Both the position numbers and the translations under genes were made by a program. Positions 36,258-47,999 of a DNA stretch of 64,000 nucleotides are shown piece after piece. Positions within the stretch are counted from its first letter, which is position 1. The number at the start of each line of letters is the position of its first letter. The DNA is from Pseudoalteromonas sp. MEBiC 03607 (GTDB lineage Bacteria > Pseudomonadota > Gammaproteobacteria > Enterobacterales > Alteromonadaceae): the NCBI RefSeq assembly GCF_004792295.1, contig NZ_SRRY01000001.1, positions 940,501 to 1,004,500 on the forward strand, read 5' to 3'. The notes beneath the pieces were generated by a model. The model was not told the origin of the DNA. It was given only the letters and a program-made list of their open reading frames with translations, and did no database searches.

Positions 36258-37271
36258 TTAAACTAGATTGAGATCGATTGGCGTTTTACTTTTTTCGCCG
36301 CCGATCTCGCGTACCAGCTTTGGAACCAAGAACCCCGGCAATGCTGCCAGCATAGCCGTCACGATTTCCCGTGCCTGACTCTCTGCTATATCAAAGTGGC
36401 TGGCACCTTCAACTTTATCAAGTAGATGTAAGTAGTAAGGTAAAATGTCTGCTTCGAATAGCGCTTCACTAAGTGCAACTTGTGACTCGACAGAGTCATT
36501 CACATCTTTTAGTAACACCGCTTGATTTAATAAGGTAACACCCACAGCTTTTAATTTTTGCATGGCAGCTTTAAAGTCATCATCAATTTCGTTGGCGTGA
36601 TTGATATGGTTTATAAACACCACTTTTAACGATGATGCAGCAAAGCGTGCACATAGCTCATCGGTAATTCTTGCAGGGATCACCACAGGTAAGCGGCTGT
36701 GAATACGTAGGCGTTTAATTTGCGGTAGCTGCTCTAACTCATCCATAAACCAACTAACGGCATCGTCTTTGGCCATCAAAGGGTCGCCGCCACTTAAAAT
36801 GACTTCGTTAATATTGCTGTCGGCTTTTATATAAGCCAGTGCGTCAATTAAGCTACGTTTGTTTAATTGGTTTTCTTGATACGGGAAATGGCGTCTAAAA
36901 CAATAGCGACAATTTACCGCACAACCGGTTTTAAACATCACTAAAACGCGAGAGCGATACTTGTGTAACAAACCAGGTTGGTTGTTATCTTGCTCTTTTA
37001 AGGGGTCTTTGTCGTAACCTGTTTTTGCTAAAAATTCTTGATGGCGAGGCATCACTTGCAGCAAAAGAGGGTCGTTTATGTCGCCATAACGCATTTTTTT
37101 GATAAAAGGCAGCGGCACGCGGACAGGAAAAAGACTGCGTGCTTTGAGGTCTTTTTCGTCTACTTTGCTTGATAATCCTAGCATTTCTAGCAAGCGTTCA
37201 GGACAAGTGACAACATTTGCCAATTCTTTTTGCCAGTTTTTATGCAAATTTACTTCATTTCTTTGTATCAT
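36258..37271 (-). CDS. epmB: EF-P beta-lysylation enzyme EpmB (lysine 2,3-aminomutase-like)
   Basis: A radical-SAM enzyme of 337 residues from ATG 37271 (a GTG two codons earlier is possible). It turns (S)-alpha-lysine into (R)-beta-lysine for attachment to EF-P. The iron-sulfur motif is GCAVNCRYCFRRHFPYQ (CxxxCxxC, near residue 110). VILSGGDPLM and the C-terminal PYYLHLLDKVEGASHFDIA are family features; the PLP lysine lies in the C-terminal part. It is divergent from efp and 41 bases away, the classic arrangement. Confidence 0.95.
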   Translation of the reverse strand: MIQRNEVNLHKNWQKELANVVTCPERLLEMLGLSSKVDEKDLKARSLFPVRVPLPFIKKMRYGDINDPLLLQVMPRHQEFLAKTGYDKDPLKEQDNNQPGLLHKYRSRVLVMFKTGCAVNCRYCFRRHFPYQENQLNKRSLIDALAYIKADSNINEVILSGGDPLMAKDDAVSWFMDELEQLPQIKRLRIHSRLPVVIPARITDELCARFAASSLKVVFINHINHANEIDDDFKAAMQKLKAVGVTLLNQAVLLKDVNDSVESQVALSEALFEADILPYYLHLLDKVEGASHFDIAESQAREIVTAMLAALPGFLVPKLVREIGGEKSKTPIDLNLV

Positions 37272-37312
37272 TGACACGTAGATTACTCGAAATTATTTAG
37301 ACAGAGGAAACG

Positions 37313-37879
37313 ATGGCGAATTATAGCACCAATGAGTTCAAGGGCGGCCTAAAAATTATGTTAGACGGCGAACCTTGCAGCATCTTAGAAAATGAAATGG
37401 TAAAACCAGGTAAAGGCCAGGCGTTTAACCGTGTTCGTATTCGTAAACTTATCACAGGTAAAGTACTAGAAAAAACGTTCAAGTCAGGTGAGACCGTTGA
37501 AGGTGCAGACGTAATGGATACCGATTTAGCGTATCTATATACTGACGGTGAGTTCTGGCATTTCATGAACAACGAAACATTTGAGCAAATCGCTGCTGAC
37601 GAAAAAGCACTTGGCGACAACGCTAAATGGTTAGTTGAAAATGACGTATGTACAATCACGCTTTGGAACGGTAACCCAATCGCCGTTACTCCACCAAACT
37701 TTGTTGAACTAGAAATCACTGACACAGATCCAGGTCTAAAAGGTGATACAGCAGGTACTGGCGGTAAACCAGCAACATTAAGCACTGGTGCTGTTGTTCG
37801 TGTTCCTCTATTCGTACAAATCGGTGAAGTGATCAAGGTTGATACACGTAGCGGTGAATACGTGAGCCGCGTTAAGTAA
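37313..37879 (+). CDS. efp: Translation elongation factor P
   Basis: A 188-residue EF-P that rescues ribosomes stalled at polyproline. Three beta-barrel domains. The modified lysine is Lys34 in the loop [17 protein letters not shown], the target of EpmA and EpmB, whose genes flank it. The C-terminal domain ends GEYVSRVK. The GAGGAAACG ribosome site precedes the ATG. A strong terminator follows. Confidence 0.98.
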   Translation: MANYSTNEFKGGLKIMLDGEPCSILENEMVKPGKGQAFNRVRIRKLITGKVLEKTFKSGETVEGADVMDTDLAYLYTDGEFWHFMNNETFEQIAADEKALGDNAKWLVENDVCTITLWNGNPIAVTPPNFVELEITDTDPGLKGDTAGTGGKPATLSTGAVVRVPLFVQIGEVIKVDTRSGEYVSRVK

Positions 37880-37903
37880 TAGGCTTTGTTAAGCAATTTA
37901 TTA

Positions 37904-37935
37904 TAAAATCCCAGCTTCTGCTGGGATTTTTTTTG
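37904..37935 (+). terminator. Rho-independent terminator of efp
   Basis: AAAATCCCAGC, loop TTCT, GCTGGGATTTTTTTT. It starts 25 bases after efp and ends 12 bases before epmA. Confidence 0.94.
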
Positions 37936-37946
37936 AGAAACAGTTT

Positions 37947-38921
37947 ATGTCTAAAGCCCTTTGGCAACCAAGCGCCGATATTGAAACTTTACGCCACCGT
38001 GCCGCCATCATTCGCCGTATTCGTGAGTTCTTTTATGCGCGCGATGTTATGGAGGTTGAAACACCAAGCCTAAGTGCTGCCAGTGTAACTGATGTGCATT
38101 TAGCGACATTTAGTACCGAGTTTGTTGGTCCTGGTCATGCTGGTGGCTTACCACTTTATTTGCAAACGTCACCTGAGTTTGCCATGAAGCGTTTACTTGC
38201 TGCGGGCTCTGGGGCTATTTTCCAGCTGTGCAAAGCCTTTCGAAATGAAGAGGCGGGTAGCCATCATAATCCTGAATTTACGATGCTTGAGTGGTATCGT
38301 CCGGGTTTTGATGAATTTGCGCTTATGGATGAAATGGATGAGCTTATGCAATTGGTGCTTGGCGTAGAAAGCGCAGAGCGACTCACTTATCAGCAAGCCT
38401 TTATGAACGCCTTAGGTGTAGACCCTTTAACTGCTGATATCAGCACATTGCAGCAACTAGCAACAGAGCAGGGCTTTGCCGATATTGCCGCGAATGAAAC
38501 ACATCGCGATACCTTGTTACAGCTATTATTTTGTATGAAGGTTGAGCCAACTATTGGCCAAGAAAAGCCTTGTTTCGTTTATCATTTTCCAGCTTCGCAA
38601 GCAGCTCTTGCGCAAATTTGTCAGCACGATGAGCGAGTAGCAGGGCGCTTTGAGTTATATTTTAAAAATATGGAACTGGCAAACGGCTTTAATGAGCTGA
38701 CCAATGGCAAAGAGCAAGCAGCTCGTTTTAGTGAAGATAATCAGTACCGAGAAGCAAATGGCTTAAAGCAAGTGCCAATGGATGAGCGTTTAATAGCTGC
38801 ACTAGAGCATGGCTTACCACAATGTGCGGGTGTCGCACTGGGCATTGATCGACTCATTATGCTGGCAACGAATAAGCAAAAGATCAAAGACGTGATCGCT
38901 TTTGATGTCGAAAGGGCTTAA
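37947..38921 (+). CDS. epmA: EF-P--lysine ligase EpmA (GenX/PoxA)
   Basis: A 324-residue class II lysyl-tRNA-synthetase-like protein without the anticodon-binding domain, as expected for EpmA (325 in E. coli). It attaches beta-lysine to Lys34 of EF-P. Motif 2 is [20 protein letters not shown]. Motif 3 is [14 protein letters not shown] near the C-terminus. [19 protein letters not shown] is a family signature. It follows efp after a terminator, so separate or read-through transcription is likely. With epmB the full EF-P modification set is present except epmC. Confidence 0.96.
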   Translation: MSKALWQPSADIETLRHRAAIIRRIREFFYARDVMEVETPSLSAASVTDVHLATFSTEFVGPGHAGGLPLYLQTSPEFAMKRLLAAGSGAIFQLCKAFRNEEAGSHHNPEFTMLEWYRPGFDEFALMDEMDELMQLVLGVESAERLTYQQAFMNALGVDPLTADISTLQQLATEQGFADIAANETHRDTLLQLLFCMKVEPTIGQEKPCFVYHFPASQAALAQICQHDERVAGRFELYFKNMELANGFNELTNGKEQAARFSEDNQYREANGLKQVPMDERLIAALEHGLPQCAGVALGIDRLIMLATNKQKIKDVIAFDVERA

Positions 38922-38922
38922 A

Positions 38923-38987
38923 TGTAGGAGCGGGTTTAACCCGCGATTTTCATTGATTTTAAAAGCGCGACATAAAGTCGCGCCTAC
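38923..38987. repeat. Pair of REP-like palindromes in opposite orientation (BIME-like)
   Basis: GTAGGAGCGGGTTTAACCCG and following CGA (38924-38946) faces GCGCGACATAAAGTCGCGCC and TAC (38965-38987). Each is a hairpin whose GTAGG foot marks orientation. They sit between the convergent stops of epmA and the TonB receptor and may serve as terminators. No RAYT transposase is in the window. Confidence 0.82.
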
Positions 38988-38990
38988 GGT

Positions 38991-41090
38991 TTATAGCTCG
39001 TAAATAAATGTCACACCGGCAACCATAGGTTCGCCAAGTTGGGTGTAAGTATGAGTGGTGTAACCATCTAATGGGTCGTTACCAAACTCAAAACCACGAG
39101 TTGGTACGTCTTCATCAAATAAGTTACGTGCCCATGCATTAATGCTCCAATTATCACTTTCATAACCAAACGAAGCATTTACCAAGTTGGTGCTTGGTGC
39201 TTGTGAGTTATGGCTGTCAGAGAAGTAATAATCGTCTTTGCCCTCTACACCAATTGATGCGTAAAGTGCTGGCGTAAAGTTATAACGCGCAGTGAATGCA
39301 TATTGGTATTTAGGTGCTTGTGCTTGGTCACGGCCATCTTGATCAAGGCCTGATTGTGCAACAAAGTCATTGATTTCGGTATGTAAATAACCTGCACTAC
39401 CCGTAAGTAGTAAATTGTCAGTGGCTTGGAAGCTACCTTCAATTTCTAAACCGTAGTTTTCACCAGAGCTGGCATTATCGATATAGCCTGTGAATTTTTG
39501 ACCTTCAACCTGCCACGATTTTAACTGCATATCTTCGCGATACATGTAGAAAGCGGCAAGACGTAACACAAACTTATCGTCTAGTGAGCTGCCTTTTACA
39601 CCAAACTCACCGCTCCAAAGGTATTCAGGGGCAAATGATGTGTGATTAGCAAAGAAATCAGCATCTAGATTTAAGCCTTCATCTTTTGCTTTTGCTAATG
39701 CTTCAGAATTAATACCGCCGGCCTTATAGCCACGAGTAATACTGGTGTAGATCATGGTGCGATCAATCACTTGGTATTCAAGTGCAAGCTTACCGCCCAC
39801 CATGACATCATCAGTTTCTTCAACAAAACCGTTGTTGTCGGTGTAGTCGCCTTGATACTGCTCAACACGCAAACCCGTAATTAAGGTTGTTTTTGGACCA
39901 ATAGGTGTTGCTAATTGACCGTATGCCGCAATATTGCTGGTTTCATAATTTGATGCAAATGGTTGCGCCAGCCAAGTGTATTGGCGTTCTAAATCAACTT
40001 CGCGGCCTTGGTAGTAAATACCGGCAACCCACTCACCAGACTTACCGCTAAATTGCAGCTCGGCTGCTTGATCTTGACGATCGCGAAAGTAAGCATCTGT
40101 TGAGCTATAGCCCCATTCATGCAAGCCTGCAGCACATAACTCTGGTTGGGCTTCATCATTACACACCCAGTCTTCGTCGTAGCTGTATAGCAGCTCGCTG
40201 TCGATACCTGAAAGGTTTAGGCTAACATCAAACCAATCGAAGCCGGTGTAAATGTTGGCAAGGCCAACCGCAATGCTTTCTTGGTTATCTTGGCCAGGTT
40301 CATCAGCCACACTGTAACGGCTGTTATCCAAGGTGAAGGCGTCATAGCCGTTATTAATATCAATGTAATGAACGCTCAGTTCAGTACGTAGATGATCGGT
40401 CAATTGGCTGTGTAATTTAAAGCGAGAAACGAGCTCATCTTGTTGTTGGGTATCTTCGCCTAAATAACGGTTTTCAACATAGCCATCAGACTCACGTTGA
40501 TAAATACTGGCGCGTACTGCTGTGTCGTCGGTAATACCCGTACCTGCGGCAATACCTGCCTCAAAGCTGTTGTAGTTGCCCGCACCTAGTTGTACTTTCA
40601 CACTTGGGTCAAGAGTGGGTGTTGCAGATTCCATTTGAATCATGCCAGCTAGAGCATCAGCACCAAAGCGAGTTCCTTGTGGGCCGCGATAAATTTCTAC
40701 CTGGTCGATATCAAATAACAGTGAACTACCGCCTAAACCAGAGTAGTTGATGCCGTCGATCACTAAGCCAACCGAAGGATTAATTGGGTCTACAAACTGT
40801 GAGCGTAAACCTACACCACGAATTTGCACGAAACGACCACGAGATGCCCCTGAGGTAAAGTTTACATTCGCTGCACTAGCAAGCATTTCATCTAAAAACT
40901 TTGCACCACGTTGATTGATTTCATGGTCTGAAAACAAACTAGCACTGGCACTTAATGTTTGAATGCTTTCTTTTTTGAAATCACCGGTAACTACAATCGT
41001 TTCCAACTCACCATCTTCAGCGTAGGCAATCGAAGATGCTGCAAATAAAGGCAGGATGGCAGCAGATAATAATGATAAACGTCGTTTCAT
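38991..41090 (-). CDS. TonB-dependent outer-membrane receptor
   Basis: Start set at ATG 41090 (MKRRLSLLSAAILPLFAASS then IAYA), which gives a standard signal peptide; an in-frame start at 41108 adds six residues. About 699 residues. The TonB box is ETIVVTGDF near residue 31. The plug domain has ASAANVNFTSGASRGRFVQI and RGVGLRSQFVDPIN. YRGPQGTRFGADALAGMIQM marks the plug end. The 22-strand barrel occupies the rest and ends MVAGVTFIYEL. Such receptors import siderophores, cobalamin, sugars or other nutrients. No substrate-specific neighbour is present, so the ligand is unknown. No Fur box was identified upstream. Confidence 0.93.
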   Translation of the reverse strand: MKRRLSLLSAAILPLFAASSIAYAEDGELETIVVTGDFKKESIQTLSASASLFSDHEINQRGAKFLDEMLASAANVNFTSGASRGRFVQIRGVGLRSQFVDPINPSVGLVIDGINYSGLGGSSLLFDIDQVEIYRGPQGTRFGADALAGMIQMESATPTLDPSVKVQLGAGNYNSFEAGIAAGTGITDDTAVRASIYQRESDGYVENRYLGEDTQQQDELVSRFKLHSQLTDHLRTELSVHYIDINNGYDAFTLDNSRYSVADEPGQDNQESIAVGLANIYTGFDWFDVSLNLSGIDSELLYSYDEDWVCNDEAQPELCAAGLHEWGYSSTDAYFRDRQDQAAELQFSGKSGEWVAGIYYQGREVDLERQYTWLAQPFASNYETSNIAAYGQLATPIGPKTTLITGLRVEQYQGDYTDNNGFVEETDDVMVGGKLALEYQVIDRTMIYTSITRGYKAGGINSEALAKAKDEGLNLDADFFANHTSFAPEYLWSGEFGVKGSSLDDKFVLRLAAFYMYREDMQLKSWQVEGQKFTGYIDNASSGENYGLEIEGSFQATDNLLLTGSAGYLHTEINDFVAQSGLDQDGRDQAQAPKYQYAFTARYNFTPALYASIGVEGKDDYYFSDSHNSQAPSTNLVNASFGYESDNWSINAWARNLFDEDVPTRGFEFGNDPLDGYTTHTYTQLGEPMVAGVTFIYEL

Positions 41091-41213
41091 GTGGATTCTT
41101 AACTCCATTTTCGGGACTGCTATTCTAGCAACCTAGCTAGCCAAATGGCTATAAAATCAATTTTTATGGTATAAACGCAGGCAATTATACGTAAATTGAT
41201 TAGGAATACGACT

Positions 41214-41603
41214 ATGACCTTTAAAGTCGACTTTAAAGTGCGTGATTATGAGTGTGATTTACAAGGTATTGTAAATAACAGTGTTTATTTTAATTACTTA
41301 GAACATGCTCGCCATGAATTTTTACATGCTCAAGGTATCGACTTTGCAAAGCTAGCAAGAGAAAAAGTGAACCTTGTGGTGCTTCGCAGCGAAATGGATT
41401 ACAAGGCATCACTTGTGCCGGGTGATGAATTTTACGTTGCAGTTGAGCCGGAGCGTATCAGCCGTTTAAAGTTTGCGTTTAGGCAAACGGTGTATCGCAA
41501 ACATGACGATAAAGTGATGCTACAAGCGTTAGTGATTGGTACGTCGGTAAATGAAAAAGGTCGTCCTTTTTTACCAGAAGAAGTCGATAACTTATTCAAG
41601 TAA
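41214..41603 (+). CDS. Hot-dog-fold acyl-CoA thioesterase
   Basis: ATG 41214 has TAGGA eight bases upstream; an earlier TTG at 41196 is less likely. The 129-residue product is a 4HBT/YbgC-like enzyme: VRDYECDLQGIVNNSVYFNY then LEHARHEFL contains the catalytic Asp and the conserved Y..E..R. RSEMDYKASLVPGDEFYVAV follows. It hydrolyses acyl-CoA thioesters in the cytoplasm; substrate length cannot be read. Divergent from the TonB receptor, monocistronic. Confidence 0.88.
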   Translation: MTFKVDFKVRDYECDLQGIVNNSVYFNYLEHARHEFLHAQGIDFAKLAREKVNLVVLRSEMDYKASLVPGDEFYVAVEPERISRLKFAFRQTVYRKHDDKVMLQALVIGTSVNEKGRPFLPEEVDNLFK

Positions 41604-41726
41604 GCGAGAGTGTTTCAAAAAAATGGGGCTTAGAACAATTTTTTACAGATAAAACATGTTTTTTTAACGATCAAAGCAGTCAAATATTGTTACTATTATG
41701 GTATTGGAATTTGAATTGTAAAAAAT

Positions 41727-42131
41727 ATGAAGCGTTTAGCCGTACCACTTTTGTTTGTATTATTTTGTTTAGGGTGTTCATCAACCAGTACAGTCACAAG
41801 TGAACAATTAAAATATACTCAGTGGCAGCTATCAAAGGTGAATGGCTTAAGTCTTGATGTGTCGCAAAGTGCATCAATGCGATTTATTGAAGCAATGCAA
41901 ATAAATGGCTTTGCAGGCTGTAATAAATTCTTTGGCGAAGCAGTTCTAACTGACGATGATTCAATTGTAGTAAACAAGCTAGGCATGACACGTAAATCGT
42001 GCGGTGAGAAAGCCGATGAACTCGAACGTAGTTTGTTAACCGCGTTAAGAGAAGGTGCAGCCATTAAGCTTGAAGGTGAGCAACTGACTTTGCAAGGTAC
42101 GCATCGCTTTACCTTTATCGCCAAAAACTAA
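41727..42131 (+). CDS. META-domain lipoprotein (HslJ-like)
   Basis: A 134-residue lipoprotein: MKRLAVPLLFVLFCLGCSST with lipobox CLGC (Cys17). The META domain covers residues about 27-131, with YTQWQLSKVNGLSL, FAGCNKFFGEAVLTDDD and LGMTRKSCGEKADELERSLL, matching the HslJ pattern (W.l......G..GCN.f.g and T..aC). HslJ-like proteins are linked to stress and novobiocin tolerance but their activity is not known. It lies between the thioesterase and the thiamine riboswitch and is not clearly co-transcribed with either. Confidence 0.88.
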   Translation: MKRLAVPLLFVLFCLGCSSTSTVTSEQLKYTQWQLSKVNGLSLDVSQSASMRFIEAMQINGFAGCNKFFGEAVLTDDDSIVVNKLGMTRKSCGEKADELERSLLTALREGAAIKLEGEQLTLQGTHRFTFIAKN

Positions 42132-42202
42132 AGCGCATGTGCTTGCAGCAAATTTTTAACTAACGTACACTCATTGCGTTAATAAAAAATAACGAATTTA
42201 AA

Positions 42203-42290
42203 CTTGTCGGAGTGCCTTTAACAAGGCTGAGATCGCGAAAGCGGGATCCGTGAACCTGATCAGGCTAACACCTGCGTAGGGAACAAGCTG
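42203..42290 (+). promoter_or_regulatory. TPP riboswitch (THI element)
   Basis: The conserved THI-box sequence is visible in order: CTTGTCGGAGTGCC, GGCTGAGATCGCGAAAGCGG, GATCCGTGAACCTGATCAGG, CTAACACCTGCGTAGGGAAC and AAG. The outer stem pairs CTTGTC with GAACAAG. It is 154 bases ahead of thiC and should shut off the thi operon when thiamine pyrophosphate is abundant. The following GGCGCTTGTGCGCC hairpin near 42300 may belong to the expression platform. Confidence 0.97.
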
Positions 42291-42440
42291 CCTCACTAGG
42301 CGCTTGTGCGCCAAATTTTGGGGCATAAGCGGCACAGGCTGCACTGGTAAGCATTTAACTTACTAACGATCCAATGGCGTTTGCCACTCTCTATTGCACT
42401 TGCAATATCTGACAAGACAACCCTTAAAGCAATGAGGTAA

Positions 42441-44396
<1,956 letters not shown>

Positions 44397-44401
44397 GCTA
44401 G

Positions 44402-44428
44402 TTGTAGGCGCGATTTTATATCGCGCTA
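44402..44428. repeat. REP-like palindrome between thiC and thiO
   Basis: TTGTAGGCGCGATTTTATAT then CGCGC. The core GCGCGAT/ATCGCGC hairpin carries the GTAGG foot seen at 38923. It lies inside the thi operon and could act on mRNA stability between thiC and thiO. Confidence 0.8.
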
Positions 44429-44464
44429 TTTGCTTAAATCTTATCGTTTAAGGCTGAGGTTAAT

Positions 44465-45469
44465 ATGTCTTACAACATTGCAGTGATTGGTTTTGGCTTA
44501 GCGGGGCGCTTAGCGGCATTGGCGCTAATTAAGCAGCATCAAGTTACGGTGTTTGAACAAGATGATGAACATGCTAGCAACAGTGCTGGCAGCGTTGCTG
44601 CAGCGATGTTGGCACCCCTTGCTGAATCAGTCTTGTGTGAACAGGATTTAGCCTTACAAGGGCTTAATAGCATCATTCGTTGGCAGCAAATTTTAAGTGA
44701 GCTCGATGACGCTGTGTATTTTCAACAAACAGGCAGTTTAGTGGTTGCTCATCAGCAAGATAAGGGCGATTTACAAAGTTTTGTGAGCCGCTTAAAACCG
44801 CTTGAAAGCTATCAGGCGCAGGCATTGGTTGGCACTCAAATCGCAGACCTTGAGCCAGAACTAGCTGGGCGGTTCCACCAAGGTGTGTATTTACCTTGTG
44901 AAGGGCAACTCGATAATCAGGCATTTTATCGCGCTAGTTTTAAAAAGCTTACCTCGCAAGGGGTGCAATTTAACTTTGGCTGTAAAGTTGAGTTGAACGC
45001 CCATCAAGTGAATGGCCAAAGCTTTGATTATGTATTTGATTGCCGCGGCTTAGGTGCTAAACATGCTGAACCCTTACTGCGTGGAGTAAGAGGGGAGGTG
45101 GCGCGTTTATATGCACCAGAGGTGAACCTAACCAGACCGATACGACTGATGCATCCGCGTTACCCAATTTATATTGCTCCTAAGCCAAATCATCAATTTG
45201 TGATTGGTGCGACTGAAATCGAATCGCAAGACCGCGGTAAAGTCACCGTGCGCTCGGCGCTGGAGCTATTGTCTGCTGCTTATACAGTACATAGCGGCTT
45301 TGCTGAAGGGCGTATCGAGAGCTTGCAATCAGGGCTTCGTCCAGCGTTTGCAGACAACCGCCCGAAAGTCACAAAGCAAGGTCGAGTGATCAGTATTAAT
45401 GGCTTGTACCGTCATGGCTATTTACTTGCGCCTCAGGTGGTCGATGATGCAGTGAGCTTAATTGCTTAA
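44465..45469 (+). CDS. thiO: FAD-dependent glycine oxidase ThiO
   Basis: A 334-residue DAO-family flavoprotein. IAVIGFGLAGRLAALALIKQ near the N-terminus is the FAD-binding GxGxxG fold. SAGSVAAAMLAPLAES, RGVRGEVARLYAPEV, RYPIYIAPKPNHQFVIGATE and GLRPAFADNRPKV are family features. It oxidises glycine to iminoglycine, the thiazole precursor, with oxygen. In this operon it replaces the oxygen-sensitive ThiH of enterobacteria, which suits an aerobic life. Eight bases separate it from thiS. Confidence 0.93.
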   Translation: MSYNIAVIGFGLAGRLAALALIKQHQVTVFEQDDEHASNSAGSVAAAMLAPLAESVLCEQDLALQGLNSIIRWQQILSELDDAVYFQQTGSLVVAHQQDKGDLQSFVSRLKPLESYQAQALVGTQIADLEPELAGRFHQGVYLPCEGQLDNQAFYRASFKKLTSQGVQFNFGCKVELNAHQVNGQSFDYVFDCRGLGAKHAEPLLRGVRGEVARLYAPEVNLTRPIRLMHPRYPIYIAPKPNHQFVIGATEIESQDRGKVTVRSALELLSAAYTVHSGFAEGRIESLQSGLRPAFADNRPKVTKQGRVISINGLYRHGYLLAPQVVDDAVSLIA

Positions 45470-45477
45470 GGATAAAA

Positions 45478-45675
45478 ATGAATATTTTAATTAATGGTCA
45501 GTCAGTTACAGTGGACGACAATACATCGCTCACTCAGGCGTTGAGCCAGTTTGGCGCAAGACCTCCATTTGCGGTTGCCGTTAATGGTGACTTTGTACCG
45601 CGCAGCCAATGCGATGCTAAACCTCTCAACGAAGGCGACAGCATTGAGCTATTGTCGCCAATTCAAGGAGGCTAA
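45478..45675 (+). CDS. thiS: Sulfur carrier protein ThiS
   Basis: A 65-residue ubiquitin-like carrier ending in SPIQGG; the C-terminal Gly-Gly is adenylated by ThiF and then loaded as thiocarboxylate. [18 protein letters not shown] begins the beta-grasp fold. Immediately followed by thiG, one base after its stop. Confidence 0.96.
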   Translation: MNILINGQSVTVDDNTSLTQALSQFGARPPFAVAVNGDFVPRSQCDAKPLNEGDSIELLSPIQGG

Positions 45676-45676
45676 G

Positions 45677-46459
45677 ATGGATAGTTTTTCGGTTTATGGT
45701 GAGCAATTTACGAGTCGGTTACTGATTGGCTCTGCACTGTACCCTTCGCCAAGTGTTATGACAGAGTCGATAGTGGCCTCACAGGCTGAAATTGTCACCG
45801 TTTCATTGAGACGTCAGCAAAGCGCTGCTGCGGGTGATGATTTTTGGCAATTGATAAAAAATACCGGGTTAAAGGTGCTGCCAAATACGGCGGGTTGTCA
45901 TAGCGTGAAAGAAGCGGTGACCTTGGCACAAATGTGCCGCGAAGTGTTTGCCACTGATTGGATCAAGTTAGAGTTGATTGGTGATGAATATAATTTACAG
46001 CCAGATCCATTCGCACTGCTCGAAGCCACTAAAATTTTATTGGCCGATGGCTTTAAAGTTTTACCTTATTGCACTGATGATTTAGTGCTGTGTCAGCGCC
46101 TCGCTGATTTAGGCTGTGAAGTACTTATGCCTTGGGGCGCACCGATTGGCACGGGTAAAGGCTTGCTGAATCCTTACAACTTAAAAATGATCCGTGGGCG
46201 CTTGCCAAACCATACTTTAATTGTTGATGCGGGCTTAGGTTTACCATCCCATGCCTGCCAAGCGCTAGAATTAGGGTATGATGCCGTATTATTAAATTCG
46301 GCAATTGCAGGTGCAGGTTGCCCAGTGACGATGAGTAAAGCGTTTAAGAGTGCGGTTGAAGCGGGGCGATATAGCTATTTGGCCAAAGCGATGCCAGAGA
46401 AAGACGTAGCAAGCCCATCAACGCCGACGCTCGGAATGCCATTTTGGCATCAAGAATAA
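45677..46459 (+). CDS. thiG: Thiazole synthase ThiG
   Basis: The true start is ATG 45677 ([20 protein letters not shown]), with AAGGAGG just upstream inside the end of thiS; an open frame from 45551 overlaps thiS and is not used. The 260-residue TIM barrel (E. coli 256) condenses DXP, iminoglycine and ThiS-thiocarboxylate. [20 protein letters not shown] carries the catalytic lysine; [20 protein letters not shown] and [12 protein letters not shown] are conserved. Confidence 0.97.
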   Translation: MDSFSVYGEQFTSRLLIGSALYPSPSVMTESIVASQAEIVTVSLRRQQSAAAGDDFWQLIKNTGLKVLPNTAGCHSVKEAVTLAQMCREVFATDWIKLELIGDEYNLQPDPFALLEATKILLADGFKVLPYCTDDLVLCQRLADLGCEVLMPWGAPIGTGKGLLNPYNLKMIRGRLPNHTLIVDAGLGLPSHACQALELGYDAVLLNSAIAGAGCPVTMSKAFKSAVEAGRYSYLAKAMPEKDVASPSTPTLGMPFWHQE

Positions 46460-46474
46460 AAAGTGAGGAGTAAC

Positions 46475-47998
46475 ATGAATCAGGTTGTATGGACCATAGC
46501 TGGCTCAGATTCGGGCGGCGGTGCAGGAATTCAAGCCGACATCAAAGCAATGCAAAGTTTTAACGTACATGGCTGCACAGTTATTACTGCTTTAACGGCA
46601 CAAAATAGTTTAGGTGTAGAAGCGCTGAACCCGATATCAACAGAAGTGATTGAGTCGCAACTATTAGCCTTAGCCAGTGATATGCCTGCCAGCGTGATTA
46701 AAATTGGCATGCTTGCCAATGTGCAGCAAATACAGCTTATTAGTGAGCATTTAAAACATTACAAAGCAACTTGGGCAGAGCCACCTTTGGTTGTTTATGA
46801 TCCGGTTGCCATTGCCTCAAGTGGTGACTTACTTACAGAAGAAGATACTGTTAGTGCCATTAAAGAGTGTTTATTGCCATTAGTCGATGTAGTAACACCG
46901 AACACTCACGAAACGCAGCTATTAACCGGTGTTTATTTGATTGGCCCAAGCGCAGTGAAAGAAGCCGCCGAGAAGTTAACAGGCTATGGTGCAAAAGCGG
47001 TGATCATCAAAGGGGGGCATTGGGATTACCCAAGTGGCTATTGTATTGATTACTGCGTGCAAGGTGATCACGCATATTGGCTTGGCAACGAAAAAATTCA
47101 AACACCGCATAGTCACGGTACTGGATGCAGTATGGCCTCTGTGATTGCTGCGTGTTTAGCCAAACAGTATCCACTCAAAGATGCCTTTATTTTAGCGAAA
47201 GCCTATATAAACCAAGGATTAAAAGCAGCCATTCGATATGGTGAAGGGATTGGCCCTGTTGCACACACTTGCTTTCCAACAAATCTAGCTGATTACCCAC
47301 AAGTCATCGAAGCGGGAAGTTGGCTAGGTGATGAACTCGACTTTGACTGCCCGGTTGATTTTACCATGGCAGCAGGCTTTGCTGAGTGCGACTCTAAACA
47401 GCTTGGGCTATATGCCGTTGTTGATACGGTTGATTGGTTAGAGAAGTGTTTAGCTGAAGGAGTTAAAACCGTTCAATTAAGAATGAAAAATGCAGACGAT
47501 GCAACACTCGAAGATGCCATTGCAAGTGCAGTTATGCTGGGGCAAAAGTACGATGCGCAGGTGTATATCAATGATTATTGGCAATTAGCGATTAAACATG
47601 GCGCTTATGGTGTGCATTTAGGGCAAGAAGACTTACAAACCGCTAATCTAATTGCCATAAAAGAGGCTGGGTTACGCTTAGGTGTTTCAACCCATGGCTT
47701 TTATGAGATGCTACGCGCGCACAATTACAGACCAAGTTATATGGCGTTTGGTGCTATTTACCCAACCACCACCAAAGACATGACAGGGCAAATTCAAGGC
47801 TTAGAAAAGCTCGAAAAATTTGTGCCGTTGATGGCTGATTATCCAACGGTTGCGATTGGTGGAATTGATATATCACGTGCAGAGCAAGTTGCGAGTACGG
47901 GGGTTGGCAGTGTTGCAGTAGTACGTGCGATTACTGAAGCCGAAGACTACCAAGTAGCCATTGCCAAGTTAAAACAGCTGGTCGAAGGTCAGTCTTAG
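46475..47998 (+). CDS. thiDE: Bifunctional HMP-P kinase / thiamine-phosphate synthase (ThiD-ThiE fusion)
   Basis: ATG 46475 follows GAGGAG by four bases; a GTG at 46463 is less likely. Of 507 residues, about 1-265 form ThiD (WTIAGSDSGGGAGIQADIKA, then VVYDPVAIASSGDLL, VVTPNTHETQLLTG and the anion-hole HSHGTGCSMAS). About 305-507 form ThiE (LYAVVDTVDWLEKCL, VQLRMKNAD, YGVHLGQEDLQ, FGAIYPTTTKD, VAIGGID). It phosphorylates HMP-P and joins HMP-PP to thiazole phosphate. Fusion puts both final steps on one chain. A linker of about 40 residues joins the two. Confidence 0.96.
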   Translation: MNQVVWTIAGSDSGGGAGIQADIKAMQSFNVHGCTVITALTAQNSLGVEALNPISTEVIESQLLALASDMPASVIKIGMLANVQQIQLISEHLKHYKATWAEPPLVVYDPVAIASSGDLLTEEDTVSAIKECLLPLVDVVTPNTHETQLLTGVYLIGPSAVKEAAEKLTGYGAKAVIIKGGHWDYPSGYCIDYCVQGDHAYWLGNEKIQTPHSHGTGCSMASVIAACLAKQYPLKDAFILAKAYINQGLKAAIRYGEGIGPVAHTCFPTNLADYPQVIEAGSWLGDELDFDCPVDFTMAAGFAECDSKQLGLYAVVDTVDWLEKCLAEGVKTVQLRMKNADDATLEDAIASAVMLGQKYDAQVYINDYWQLAIKHGAYGVHLGQEDLQTANLIAIKEAGLRLGVSTHGFYEMLRAHNYRPSYMAFGAIYPTTTKDMTGQIQGLEKLEKFVPLMADYPTVAIGGIDISRAEQVASTGVGSVAVVRAITEAEDYQVAIAKLKQLVEGQS

Positions 47999-47999
47999 C

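Noticed and set aside
37321..37896. 191-codon minus-strand frame across efp
   Set aside because: It is the complement of the unmistakable efp gene, with no support of its own.
45551..45676. Upstream extension of thiG
   Set aside because: It would overlap most of thiS in another frame; the ATG at 45677 follows AAGGAGG and matches the family start.
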